From Pseudomonadota bacterium (GTDB lineage Bacteria; Pseudomonadota; Alphaproteobacteria; Reyranellales; Reyranellaceae), in NCBI GenBank assembly GCA_023416135.1, contig JAEZIF010000377.1, positions 1 through 24,023 on the forward strand: a DNA stretch of 24,023 bases, given 5' to 3'. The notes beneath the pieces are model-generated. The model worked only from the letters and a program-made list of their open reading frames with translations. It was not told where the DNA came from and did no database searches. Position numbers and translations under genes: made by a program. Within the stretch, counting starts at the first letter, position 1. Each line of letters starts with the position of its first letter. Of this stretch, positions 15,923 to 24,023 are shown piece by piece.

Positions 15923-17311
15923 TCAATCATTGGACGCCGCCGCGGACACTTGGACCGTCGTGCGATTCTTCGTGTGGACGTTCCGGGGGATCGGCACGCC
16001 GAGATTCTCGCGGAAGTTCCTGCCCTCGTACTGGGTGCGGAAGATGCCGCGCCGTTGCAGTTCGGGGATGACCATGGTCACCCATTCCTCGAGCGGCTTG
16101 GGATAGTGCGCGAACAGCAAATTGAAGCCGTCGCAGGCGCCGGCCTCGAGCCAGGCCTGCATGTCGTCGGCGAGCTGCTTGGGCGTGCCGTAGAGCACGC
16201 GATGGGCCTGGCTCATGGCCAGCACGCGACCGATCTGGCGGATGGTCATGCCGCGCCTGCCCATGGCGATGATCATCTCCTGGCGCGCGCGTGCCGCATT
16301 GCTGGGTTTGAGCTCGGGCAGTGGCCCGTCGGGGTCGCAGGCGAAGATGTCGACGCCGCCCGCCAGCCGCGCCACGCCCGCGATGCCGACGCCGTCGTCG
16401 ACCATCGAGCGCAGCTCCTCGTACTTTTCCTGTGCTTCTGCTTCGGTCCGGCCAACGATCGGCATGATGCCCGGGAAGATGCGGATCTCCTCCGGCCCGC
16501 GCCCGTACTTCTCCATGCGCGAGCGCATGTCGTTGCAGAAATCCTGGCCCTCCTTGATGGTGGTCTGGGCGGTGAACACCATGTCGGCGGTGCGGGCCGC
16601 GAGCTCCATGCCGATGTCGGACGAGCCTGCCTGCGCGACGACCGGCCGCCCCTGCGGCGAGCGCGCGACGTTCAAGGGGCCGCGCACCGTGAAGTGCGTA
16701 CCCTTGTGCTGCAGGATGTGCATCTTGTCGTAGTCGAACCAGACACCGCTCTGCTTGTCGCGCTGGAAAGCGTCGTCCTCCCAGCTGTCCCACAGGCCGA
16801 TCACCACATCGTGGAACTCGGAAGCGCGATCGTAGCGGATGCCGTGCTCGAAGTGCTGGTCGCGGCCGAAGTTCACCGCCTCGTCCTCGGCCTGCGAGGT
16901 GACCAGGTTCCAGCCGGCACGGCCGCCGCTGATATGGTCGATGGTGAGGAAGCGGCGCGCGACGTTGTAGGGCTCGTTGTAGGAGGTCGTGCAGGTCGAG
17001 ACGAGCCCGATATGCTTGGTGATCGCCGCCAGGGCCGCAATCGCGCTCATCGGCTCGATGTGCGCCTGCCTGCCGTTCCTGACGCGGAAGGGCTTTGCGC
17101 CGTAGACGGCCGTGCTGCCGGGAATGGCGACGCTGTCCTGGAAGAACATGCAGTCGAGCAGGCCGCGTTCGGCCGTGCGCGCCATGTCGGCGAGCAGTCG
17201 GAAGTCGAGATCGGTCTCGCAGACCGCGTCGGGATGACGCCAGCCCGTCGGATGGCACCCCGGTACGCTGAAGAACGCGCCAAAGCGCAACTGCCGCTTG
17301 GCCGTTGTCAT
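15923..17311 (-). CDS. NtaA/SnaA/DszA-family FMNH2-dependent monooxygenase (copy 2)
   Basis: This 462-residue enzyme is the paralogue of the neighbouring copy and the first gene of the operon. Shared text includes RFGAFFSVPGCHPTGWRHPD, YNEPYNVARRF, TIDHISGGRAGWNLVTSQ, LWDSWEDD, GPLNVARSPQGRPVVAQAGS and ELQRRGIFRTQYEGR. I start it at ATG 17311 (MTTAKRQLRFG), where family similarity begins; the frame is open upstream to 17482 but that part is unlike the family. A strong sigma-54-type promoter lies 35-50 bases upstream. Like copy 1 it needs reduced FMN, and no flavin reductase gene is visible in the window. The two copies may take successive or related substrates. Confidence 0.92.
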   Translation of the reverse strand: MTTAKRQLRFGAFFSVPGCHPTGWRHPDAVCETDLDFRLLADMARTAERGLLDCMFFQDSVAIPGSTAVYGAKPFRVRNGRQAHIEPMSAIAALAAITKHIGLVSTCTTSYNEPYNVARRFLTIDHISGGRAGWNLVTSQAEDEAVNFGRDQHFEHGIRYDRASEFHDVVIGLWDSWEDDAFQRDKQSGVWFDYDKMHILQHKGTHFTVRGPLNVARSPQGRPVVAQAGSSDIGMELAARTADMVFTAQTTIKEGQDFCNDMRSRMEKYGRGPEEIRIFPGIMPIVGRTEAEAQEKYEELRSMVDDGVGIAGVARLAGGVDIFACDPDGPLPELKPSNAARARQEMIIAMGRRGMTIRQIGRVLAMSQAHRVLYGTPKQLADDMQAWLEAGACDGFNLLFAHYPKPLEEWVTMVIPELQRRGIFRTQYEGRNFRENLGVPIPRNVHTKNRTTVQVSAAASND

Positions 17312-17345
17312 GGGGCCACCACCGTTGGAGTTGGCGAAACAGTAT

Positions 17346-17360
17346 GCAGGGAGCGTGCCA
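17346..17360 (-). promoter_or_regulatory. Sigma-54 (-24/-12) promoter for the monooxygenase/dpp-like operon
   Basis: On the minus strand the sequence reads TGGCACG-CTCC-CTGC followed by A. The -24 half is a perfect consensus match and the -12 half has one change, with GG and GC correctly spaced. Transcription would start near 17334, about 23 bases before the ATG at 17311. This is the best sigma-54-type match seen in the window. An enhancer site for an activator was not identified. Confidence 0.75.
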
Positions 17361-17393
17361 CCGACCACCGCGTCTTGCCACCCCGGACCACTT

Positions 17394-17409
17394 GTCGGGC
17401 CGGCCCGAC
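17394..17409. promoter_or_regulatory. Perfect 16-bp palindrome in the cupin upstream region
   Basis: GTCGGGCCGGCCCGAC is a perfect inverted repeat 18 bases before the cupin ATG, in the divergent region shared with the monooxygenase operon. It could be an operator. It partly overlaps a weaker -24/-12-like sequence on the plus strand (CGGCCCG-ACTG-TTGC, 17401-17415) whose start point would fall at the cupin ATG itself. Function is unproven. Confidence 0.35.
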
Positions 17410-17427
17410 TGTTGCTCAATCCGGAAC

Positions 17428-17856
17428 ATGAATCAGCCGCTGTTCCGCCGGGCGCGCGACTGCCGCGTCTCCCGCATCTCACCCGCCGACACCAACAAGT
17501 TCGTGATGACCGTCGATCCGGTGACCGATCGGGCGCCGTTCCTGTCGGTCATCGAGATCTTCGAGGCGGGCGGCAGCACGCCGTTGCACAAGCACGACCG
17601 GGCGCATGAGATGTTCTTCGTGCTGGAGGGCAGCGGCCGCGCCCACTGCGGCGGGGCGACCTACGACATGGAGAAGGGCGACACGCTGGTGCTGCCGTCC
17701 GGCATGGACCACGTCGTCGAGAATGTCGGACCGGACAGGCTCTATTGCCTGACCGTGATGGTGCCCAACGAGGGCCTGGCCGAGCTGATTCGCGCCGGCC
17801 TGCCGATGGCGCTCGACGATGCCGATCGCGCCGTCGTGAGCGCTACTCCGTCTTGA
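17428..17856 (+). CDS. Small single-domain cupin protein
   Basis: This 142-residue protein is a single cupin barrel. Motif 1 is visible as PLHKHDRAHEMFFVLEGSG, giving metal ligands His54, His56 and Glu61; motif 2 is GDTLVLPSGMDHVVEN, giving His95. The full set of ligands suggests a metal-binding, possibly enzymatic or sensing, cupin. I start at ATG 17428 (MNQPLF). The frame is open back to 17305, but that would run through the divergent promoter region and lacks cupin similarity. It is the only gene here transcribed away from the monooxygenase operon, and its 3' end overlaps the end of the convergent FAD monooxygenase gene by 14 bases. The substrate is unknown. Confidence 0.85.
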   Translation: MNQPLFRRARDCRVSRISPADTNKFVMTVDPVTDRAPFLSVIEIFEAGGSTPLHKHDRAHEMFFVLEGSGRAHCGGATYDMEKGDTLVLPSGMDHVVENVGPDRLYCLTVMVPNEGLAELIRAGLPMALDDADRAVVSATPS

Positions 17857-19276
17857 TCTTGCTCCAGTCGAGGTCGACCAGCTTGGTGTCGTAGGCGAGC
17901 AGCGACTGCCAGTGACGCTGCAGGTCGCCCGTGAACAGGCCACGGGTGAGCCCCGCCACCAGCCTGGGAACAGCGATATTCATGGCGTTGATGCTGCTGC
18001 CGGAGACGCCGAAGCTCAGCGTCGAGCCGATGCCGAAGACATGGATGTCGCCCAGCCACGGCGCTTCGCCCGGCTTCTTCTCGAGGAACTCGTAGTCGGC
18101 ACCGAGGTATGGGTAGTCCGCGAGCAGCGCGTCTTCCTCGCCGGACGGCGGCGTGAAGCGGTCAGCCCACAGCGCGATCTTGTCGGCGAACGGCGCGAGC
18201 TCGGGTCGCAGATGGACGTTCTGGCGGATGCCCGTGCCGCAGATCGCGAAGTCGGCCTGGAAGGGGCCGCGGGTCGTCTCGAGGCAGATGCGATCGCCTT
18301 CCATTCGCGCGTCGGTCCAGGCCCGCTCGGCATGCATTGTGAAGGTGTCGGGAAAGGCCATGACGCGGGCATAGGTGTCGGGCGGAAAACCCTCGCGGGC
18401 GCGCAGGATGTTGCCCATGAACCGCCAGCGCCAGAGGTCGGACATGTCGCCCATGTGGCGCAGGAAACCTGCGAAGGTCAGCCAGCGAAAGCGCTGCACG
18501 CCGGTCGGCCGCCGGCGCGTGAAAAGGTGGACCTCCGCGCCATGCTCCAGCGCCACCGCGGCGTTGTCCATCGCCGAGGCGCCGGCGCCCAGCACGGCGA
18601 CGACCTTGCCCCTCAGCCGCCCGAAATCGATGTCCAGCTCGCAGGTATGGGCGCGGCGATCGGCGGGCAGCATGCGCACGAAGTCGGGCATCCACCATTC
18701 GCCGGTGCCGTCCTGGCCGGTGGCCAGCACCAGCTTGCGCGTCGCCAGCACCTCGCCGGTCGACAGCGTCACCAGCAGGCAGGGCCCGCCGTCGTCCAGC
18801 CGCCCGGGCGCGATCGCGGTGGCGGCGATGTCGTTGCGCACCGGCAGGCCGAGCACGCGGCGGTACCAGAGCAGGTAGCTGTGCCAGTCGACGCTGGGGA
18901 TCAGTTGCATATCGGCGAAGGCCTGGGCACCGTGCTGGGCCTCGTACCAGGCTTGGAAGGTGAGGCTCGGCACGCCGAGGTCGGGTCCGGTCTGCACCTT
19001 GGGGCTGCGCAGGGTGGGCATGCGCGCGAAGGTGACCCACGGGCCTTCCTTGCCCTGCGGCGCGCGGTCGATCACCAGAATATTGCCCACGCGCTCGCGC
19101 CTCAGGCAGAAGGCCGTGACCAGGCCCGATTGGCCCGCGCCGACGATCAGCACGTCGAGCGCGGGTTTGCCCGCGTGCAGGCGCGGTACCATCCACTCCA
19201 TGTGCGGATGCGCGGTCATCTCGAGGTCGCGAGCGACTTCGGCCTCTAGCGCGATCAAGCCTTGGCAGGCACGCAT
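17843..19276 (-). CDS. FAD/NAD(P)-binding flavin monooxygenase at the end of the rut operon
   Basis: This 477-residue protein has an FAD-binding Rossmann motif VLIVGAGQSGLVTAF (GAGQSG at 46-51) and a second dinucleotide motif KVVAVLGAGASAMDNAA, the two-site plan of flavin-containing and Baeyer-Villiger-type monooxygenases. The N-terminal LEAEVARDLEM stretch precedes the Rossmann fold and looks like a family feature, so I use ATG 19276 rather than ATG 19219. The start overlaps rutD by 22 bases, making it the fifth gene of a tightly packed operon. Classical rut operons have rutE, rutF and rutG after rutD instead. It may oxidise a pyrimidine-derived or related intermediate, but no substrate can be read from the sequence. 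Confidence 0.85.
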   Translation of the reverse strand: MRACQGLIALEAEVARDLEMTAHPHMEWMVPRLHAGKPALDVLIVGAGQSGLVTAFCLRRERVGNILVIDRAPQGKEGPWVTFARMPTLRSPKVQTGPDLGVPSLTFQAWYEAQHGAQAFADMQLIPSVDWHSYLLWYRRVLGLPVRNDIAATAIAPGRLDDGGPCLLVTLSTGEVLATRKLVLATGQDGTGEWWMPDFVRMLPADRRAHTCELDIDFGRLRGKVVAVLGAGASAMDNAAVALEHGAEVHLFTRRRPTGVQRFRWLTFAGFLRHMGDMSDLWRWRFMGNILRAREGFPPDTYARVMAFPDTFTMHAERAWTDARMEGDRICLETTRGPFQADFAICGTGIRQNVHLRPELAPFADKIALWADRFTPPSGEEDALLADYPYLGADYEFLEKKPGEAPWLGDIHVFGIGSTLSFGVSGSSINAMNIAVPRLVAGLTRGLFTGDLQRHWQSLLAYDTKLVDLDWSKIKTE

Positions 19277-20055
19277 GACAGGAAGTCCACCAGCAGGGTG
19301 TTGAAGACGGTGGGCACGGTCACGTTCAGCGCGTGCGCGCCCCACGGCGCGACATGCAGGCGCGCTCCAGGAATGGCGGTCGCGAGTTCCTCGGACATGA
19401 GGCTCGGCACCAGGATATCGTCGCGCGCCGCAACGATGAAGGTTGGCACCCGCAGCGCCGCCAGGTGCGGCCGGGCATTGAAGGCGATCAGGGCGCCGAT
19501 ACGCGCCCGCAGGTTGTCGATGCCTTGGAAGCCGGCCAGGCCATGCGCCTCCTCCCCGGCCATGCGCGCCTCGTTCTGCGCCAGCCAGTCGGCAGGAAAG
19601 AGGAAGATCGGCTGGGAGCGCACATAAGCTGGCGGCCCCTCGTGCTTCAGCAACGCCAGCCGCACGTCGAAGCAGCGCCTGGTGTGAGCATGGATGGCGG
19701 CCCAGCCATTGATCACAGTGAGGGAGTGCAGCCGGTCAGGCCGGCGTCGTGCCAAGTCGAGGCCGACCAATCCCCCCAAAGCGTGGCCGACGAAGTGTGC
19801 CGTGGGGGTGCCGCTGGCGTCGAGCACGGCCAGCGCCTCGTCGGCCATGGCGGCGATGCTGTGACCGGCCGCGAGCCCGCCGAGATTGCGGCCGGTGCCG
19901 GCCTGATCGTAGGCGACGACACGGTAGCGCCGACGCAATGCGTCGAGCTGCGGCGTCCAGTAACCCGCCGCGCCGCCCAGCCCGGACGACAGCAGCACGG
20001 TCTCGGCGCCGGCGTCAGGCCCGTCGTGGACGTCGAAAACCGCCTTGAACGTCAC
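19255..20055 (-). CDS. rutD: RutD, putative aminoacrylate/carbamate hydrolase (alpha/beta fold)
   Basis: This 266-residue alpha/beta hydrolase matches RutD in length and text: LLSSGLGGAAGYW, VAYDQAGTGRN, FVGHALGGLVGLDLA, VINGWAAIHAHTRRCFDVR, LFPADWLA and a C-terminal GAHALNVT. The nucleophile elbow reads GHALG with no Ser, Cys or Asp at the usual position, which I recall is also true of E. coli RutD. The start is a GTG at 20055 overlapping the rutC stop (GTGA); longer in-frame readings to 20115 would run into rutC. In the Rut pathway RutD speeds breakdown of aminoacrylate-derived intermediates to malonic semialdehyde and ammonia. Confidence 0.92.
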   Translation of the reverse strand: MTFKAVFDVHDGPDAGAETVLLSSGLGGAAGYWTPQLDALRRRYRVVAYDQAGTGRNLGGLAAGHSIAAMADEALAVLDASGTPTAHFVGHALGGLVGLDLARRRPDRLHSLTVINGWAAIHAHTRRCFDVRLALLKHEGPPAYVRSQPIFLFPADWLAQNEARMAGEEAHGLAGFQGIDNLRARIGALIAFNARPHLAALRVPTFIVAARDDILVPSLMSEELATAIPGARLHVAPWGAHALNVTVPTVFNTLLVDFLSCVPAKA

Positions 20056-20438
20056 TTGCCGACATGGGCGATCGTTGCGATCTCGACCAGCGCTTCCTTC
20101 TTCACCAGCCCGCACTGGATGCAGTAGCGCGCGGGCTTGTCGCCCGGAAAATACCTGGCGTAAACCGAGTTGACCGCGGCGTAGTTCGCCCAGTCGGTGA
20201 TGAAGATCTGGTTGAAGGTGACGTCGCCCATGGTGCCGCCGGCGGTCTCGATCACCGACTTGATCTGCTCCAGCACGTGCTCGGTCTGCTTGGCGGCGTC
20301 GCCGACATGGACGACGTTGGTGTCCTTGTCGAGCGCCAGCGTACCGGCGACATAGACCACGCCGTCGGCCATCGCACCGGGCGAGTAGGGCGCCAGAGTC
20401 TTGCCGGAACCGGGAGGGAAGATGGCTTTCATCGGCAT
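20052..20438 (-). CDS. rutC: RutC, Rid/YjgF-family aminoacrylate deaminase
   Basis: This 128-residue protein of the Rid/YjgF/UK114 family is nearly colinear with E. coli RutC, including the same length. It reads LAPYSPG, ADGVVYVAGTLALD, IETAGGTMGDVTFNQIFITD, FPGDKPARYCIQCGLVKK and ALVEIATIAHV. The Arg in PARYCIQ is the conserved Rid-family substrate-binding Arg. ATG 20438 shares its A with the rutB stop (TGATG), fixing the start; ATG 20432 is a possible alternative. In the pathway RutC handles the reactive enamine aminoacrylate released after RutB. Confidence 0.95.
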   Translation of the reverse strand: MPMKAIFPPGSGKTLAPYSPGAMADGVVYVAGTLALDKDTNVVHVGDAAKQTEHVLEQIKSVIETAGGTMGDVTFNQIFITDWANYAAVNSVYARYFPGDKPARYCIQCGLVKKEALVEIATIAHVGK

Positions 20439-21180
20439 CAGGGCTTCTCCTTGGTCAGCATCGGGTTGATGTTGGCGGCCAAGGCGGTGCGGAACTCCTC
20501 GACCGACGATACCCAGCCGAAGAACTTCTCGATGTTGTACAGTGACGCCTCCTGGATGAAGGCGGGCCCGGCATGGTGCGTGGCATCGTGCAGGACGACG
20601 CTGAAGTATTCCAGGAAGAAGCTGTCGCGCAGGGTCGACTCGACGCACACGTTGGTGGCGATGCCGGTGAAGATCAGCGAACGGATGCCGCGGGCGCGCA
20701 GGAGGCTGTCGAGCTGGGTGTTGAAGAAGGCGCTGTAGCGCGGTTTGCCGACGACGATGTCGCCCTTCTGCGGAGGCAGCGCCTGCACGAGCTCGTAGTC
20801 CCAGCCGCCCTTGGCCAACAGCTTGCCGTAGAGCTCGGGTTTGCGGCGCATGGTCTTGAACGCATTGGACTTGTGCCAGTTGGGCGAGCCCGGTCCGCCG
20901 GCCTCGACATAGTCCGGGTCCCAGCCGTTCTGGAAGAACACCACCTGCATCCCGGCGGCGCGCGCTGCGGCTGCCGCTTCGGAGATCCTTTCGATGACGG
21001 GCGCTGCTCCCGAGACGTCGAAGCCGGCATGGTCGAGATAGCCGCCGGGCGAGGCGTAGGCGTTCTGCATGTCGACGATGATCAGCGCCGTTTCGGCCGG
21101 CCGGATCATGATCGGTTCTGGTCGCGCCGGCAGATAGCGCGCGGCGGCATCGTCGGATGGGAAGTAGCTGACAGGTTCGG

Positions 21181-21184
<4 letters not shown>
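20438..21184 (-). CDS. rutB: RutB, ureidoacrylate amidohydrolase (isochorismatase fold)
   Basis: This 248-residue cysteine hydrolase releases carbamate/ammonia from the ureidoacrylate (peracid) product of RutA. The catalytic triad of the isochorismatase-like fold is visible: Asp38 in LIIVDMQNAY, Lys147 in VVGKPRYSAFFNT and Cys180 in GIATNVCVESTLRD. FQNGWDPDYVEAGGPGSPNW and the run through HKSNAF are typical of RutB. ATG 21184 overlaps the rutA stop (ATGA), fixing the start. It is slightly longer than E. coli RutB at the N-terminus. Confidence 0.95.
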
Positions 21185-22272
<1,088 letters not shown>

Positions 22273-22307
22273 GTCCGTCGCCCTTCTGTGAAATATCCCG
22301 ACGACGT

Positions 22308-22322
22308 GCAATTCCCGGACCG
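22308..22322 (-). promoter_or_regulatory. Candidate sigma-54 (-24/-12) promoter for rutABCD
   Basis: On the minus strand the sequence reads CGGTCCG-GGAA-TTGC followed by A. The GG and GC of the -24 and -12 elements are present at the right spacing and the -12 half is perfect, but the -24 half is only a partial match. Transcription would start near 22296, about 24 bases before the rutA ATG. E. coli rut is NtrC-controlled, which makes nitrogen control reasonable here. Confidence 0.5.
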
Positions 22323-22412
22323 TTGCTCAAAGCAGGATCAGTCGCAGCCTCGGTCCGCACAACTTTGGATCAGCATCGTCGCGCGCCCCTCGCCGTTGCG
22401 CGGGAAAATGCG

Positions 22413-22427
22413 TGGCATGTTTCTTGC
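22413..22427 (+). promoter_or_regulatory. Sigma-54 (-24/-12) promoter for the right-hand importer
   Basis: The sequence TGGCATG-TTTC-TTGC matches the sigma-54 consensus at all conserved positions except one C-to-T change in the -24 half. Transcription would start near 22439, 38 bases before ATG 22477. A perfect 12-base palindrome, CGAAATATTTCG (22427-22438), sits between the -12 element and the predicted start. It shares the 204-base intergenic region with the divergent rut promoter. Confidence 0.7.
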
Positions 22428-22476
22428 GAAATATTTCGGCGACCAGCCGCATGATCGGCGTGGAAAGAGGTGACAG

Positions 22477-23781
22477 ATGACTCGCAGCTCTTCTGAAACC
22501 GGCAACAAGCTCAATCGTCGAAATCTTCTCAAGGGTGCCGCAGCCGGCGGCGCGGTCGTCGCCACGCAGGGTATCGCGGGATTTCCCACCGTATGGGCGC
22601 AGAATACCAAGGACATCACGCTGGTCCATGCCGGAGGGTCGTACGCCGCGATCAAGGAGATCGGCGATCAGGCGACGAAGGATCTCGGCTTCAAGATCGT
22701 GATGCAGGCCATCACCGACGACGTGCAGCTCAACCGCTCGCTGACGCAGCCGCAGACCATCGACATCAACAACATCGACAGCACCAAGCTGCCCTACCTC
22801 CTGGGCAAGGGCGCGATCGCGCCGATCCCGGTGGCGAAATACAAGCTGTGGAGCGAGACGGTTCCGCTCTTCACCAAGGGCGCATACCCCAGCGGGACAA
22901 TGGCTTCGACACAGGGCTTGGCGCCGATCGAGGCGATGTTCTATGCGGACAAGGACGCCAAGAAGCTCGCCGGCAAGCCGACCGAGTTCCTGACCATGAT
23001 CCCGACCATCTACAATGCCGACACGCTCGGCATCCGGCCCGACCTGGTCGGCGGTCGCGACAAGATCACGAGCTGGAAGGATCTGCTCGATCCGAAGTTC
23101 AAGGGCAAGACGGCGCTGGTCGACTACGCGCCGGTCGGCGTGATGGACGTCGCCATGGCGCTCGAGGCGCGCGGCGACTTCAAGTACGCCGACAAGGGCA
23201 ACATGACCAAGGACGAGATCGACAAGACCATCAAGATCATGATCGATCTCAAGAAGGGCGGCCATTTCCGCTCCTTCTGGAGCACCTTCGACCAGTCGGT
23301 GAACCTGATGGCCTCGGGCGAGGTCGTCGTCCAGTCGATGTGGTCGCCCGCGGTCACCGCCGTGCGCTCGCGCGGCATCGACTGCTACTACGTGCCCTTG
23401 AAGGAAGGCTATCGCGGCTGGTTCGTCGGCCTGGCGCCGATGGCGCATCTCAGCGGGCTGAAACTCGACTGCGCCTACGAGTACATGAACTGGTTCAATT
23501 CGGGCTGGCAGGGCGGCTTCATCGCCAAGCAGGGCTACTATTCGGCCGTGCCGTCGACGGCCAAGAAGTTCCTGACGCCGGAGGAGTGGGACTACTGGTA
23601 CGACGGCAAGCCCGCCGCGGTCGACATCAAGGACCCTTACGGCACCCTGATGGAGAAAAAGGGCAGCACGCGTGACGGCGGCGCCATCTGGGACCGCATG
23701 GGCAACATCGCCTGCTGGAACACCGTGATGGACGAGGACCGCTACCTGACGCGGCGCTGGAACGAGTTCGTCTCGTCCTAG
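22477..23781 (+). CDS. Periplasmic substrate-binding protein, spermidine/putrescine (PotD) type, Tat signal
   Basis: This 434-residue extracellular solute-binding protein carries a twin-arginine signal NRRNLLKGAAAGGAVVA and a likely cleavage after VWA in PTVWAQ, so it is probably exported folded. The mature part has the PotD-like plan (YNADTLGIRPDLV, SWKDLLDPKFKGKTALVDY, NLMASGEVVVQSMW, KEGYRGWFVG) and is a paralogue of the binding protein at 3715-4857. AGAGG lies 6 bases before ATG 22477. It is divergent from rutA, and a permease gene starts 13 bases downstream. I infer that it feeds the Rut pathway, since no RutG uracil permease is present, but the ligand is unproven. Confidence 0.92.
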   Translation: MTRSSSETGNKLNRRNLLKGAAAGGAVVATQGIAGFPTVWAQNTKDITLVHAGGSYAAIKEIGDQATKDLGFKIVMQAITDDVQLNRSLTQPQTIDINNIDSTKLPYLLGKGAIAPIPVAKYKLWSETVPLFTKGAYPSGTMASTQGLAPIEAMFYADKDAKKLAGKPTEFLTMIPTIYNADTLGIRPDLVGGRDKITSWKDLLDPKFKGKTALVDYAPVGVMDVAMALEARGDFKYADKGNMTKDEIDKTIKIMIDLKKGGHFRSFWSTFDQSVNLMASGEVVVQSMWSPAVTAVRSRGIDCYYVPLKEGYRGWFVGLAPMAHLSGLKLDCAYEYMNWFNSGWQGGFIAKQGYYSAVPSTAKKFLTPEEWDYWYDGKPAAVDIKDPYGTLMEKKGSTRDGGAIWDRMGNIACWNTVMDEDRYLTRRWNEFVSS

Positions 23782-23794
23782 CCGGCGTGCAGGC

Positions 23795-24023
23795 ATGGCC
23801 ATCGTAGACCAGCCGGCGGATGCCTTCGCATCCGCAAGCACCGAACCCGAGGCCGTCGAATATCCCGGCGAGCGCACCTCGTGGCTGCAGGTCGCGCCGC
23901 TGGTAATCGTGCTGCTGCTGTTCTTCGGCCTGCCCATGCTGGTGGTGCTGGCGGTCAGCTTCTTCGACTTCAGCCGCACCGAGATCATTCCGGCCTTCAT
24001 CTTCGACAACTACATCGATCTCT
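23795..24023 (+). CDS. ABC permease, PotB type (3'-truncated by window edge)
   Basis: The first 76 residues are visible. A hydrophilic N-terminus (MAIVDQPADAFAS) is followed by a strong membrane segment (LVIVLLLFFGLPMLVVLAVS), then FFDFSRTEIIPAFIFDNYI, which matches the usual PotB pattern of first membrane helix, periplasmic stretch and F-NY motif. The frame is open to the window end. It follows the binding-protein stop by 13 bases and is clearly its channel subunit. The second permease and ATPase must lie beyond the window. Confidence 0.85.
   Translation, partial: MAIVDQPADAFASASTEPEAVEYPGERTSWLQVAPLVIVLLLFFGLPMLVVLAVSFFDFSRTEIIPAFIFDNYIDL

Noticed and set aside
15197..17431. A long plus-strand open frame opposite both monooxygenase genes
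   Set aside because: It spans two well-supported genes and their intergenic repeat, has no recognisable domain, and is explained by high GC.
22327..24009. A long minus-strand open frame opposite the right-hand binding protein
   Set aside because: It crosses the divergent promoter region and the Tat-signal gene, and its composition is that of an antisense shadow.

Overview
This GC-rich window looks like an accessory nitrogen-scavenging region of an alphaproteobacterium, possibly of the Rhodospirillales/Reyranella kind; that placement is inferred from gene families and codon style, not measured. It is almost fully coding: every intergenic gap is shorter than about 210 bases. I see no rRNA, tRNA, CRISPR array, insertion sequence or transcription-factor gene.

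Layout. (1) Bases 1-4857, plus strand: the 3' part of a RutA-like flavin monooxygenase, then a spermidine/putrescine-type ABC importer (ATPase, two permeases, binding protein). The first permease carries a frameshift near 2473. (2) 4859-8684, minus strand: a hyuB-hyuA pair (N-methylhydantoinase/5-oxoprolinase family), meeting the first operon tail to tail. (3) 8864-17311, minus strand: two tandem NtaA/SnaA/DszA-type FMN monooxygenases followed by a complete dipeptide-type ABC importer. Its substrate-binding protein appears to be circularly permuted. (4) 17428-17856, plus strand: a small cupin. (5) 17843-22272, minus strand: a tightly overlapped rutA-rutB-rutC-rutD operon ending in an FAD monooxygenase gene. 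(6) 22477 to the end, plus strand: a second spermidine/putrescine-type binding protein and the start of its permease.

How the parts fit. RutA opens the uracil ring, RutB releases carbamate/ammonia from the ureidoacrylate product, and RutC and RutD process aminoacrylate. rutE, rutF and rutG are absent here, so an ABC importer probably replaces RutG and flavin reductase must come from elsewhere. The left end repeats the theme with a diverged RutA paralogue next to hyuAB, which suggests a second cyclic amide, imide or ureide as substrate. The middle operon pairs two FMNH2-dependent monooxygenases with a peptide-type importer, as expected for oxidative release of N (or S) from an unknown organic compound.

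Regulation. Sequences with the -24/-12 architecture of sigma-54 promoters lie upstream of four transcription units: the monooxygenase/dpp-like operon, hyuBA, rutABCD and the right-hand importer. This would make the window one nitrogen-limitation regulon. The two most notable observations are the circularly permuted binding protein (12774-14435) and this shared sigma-54 promoter set.
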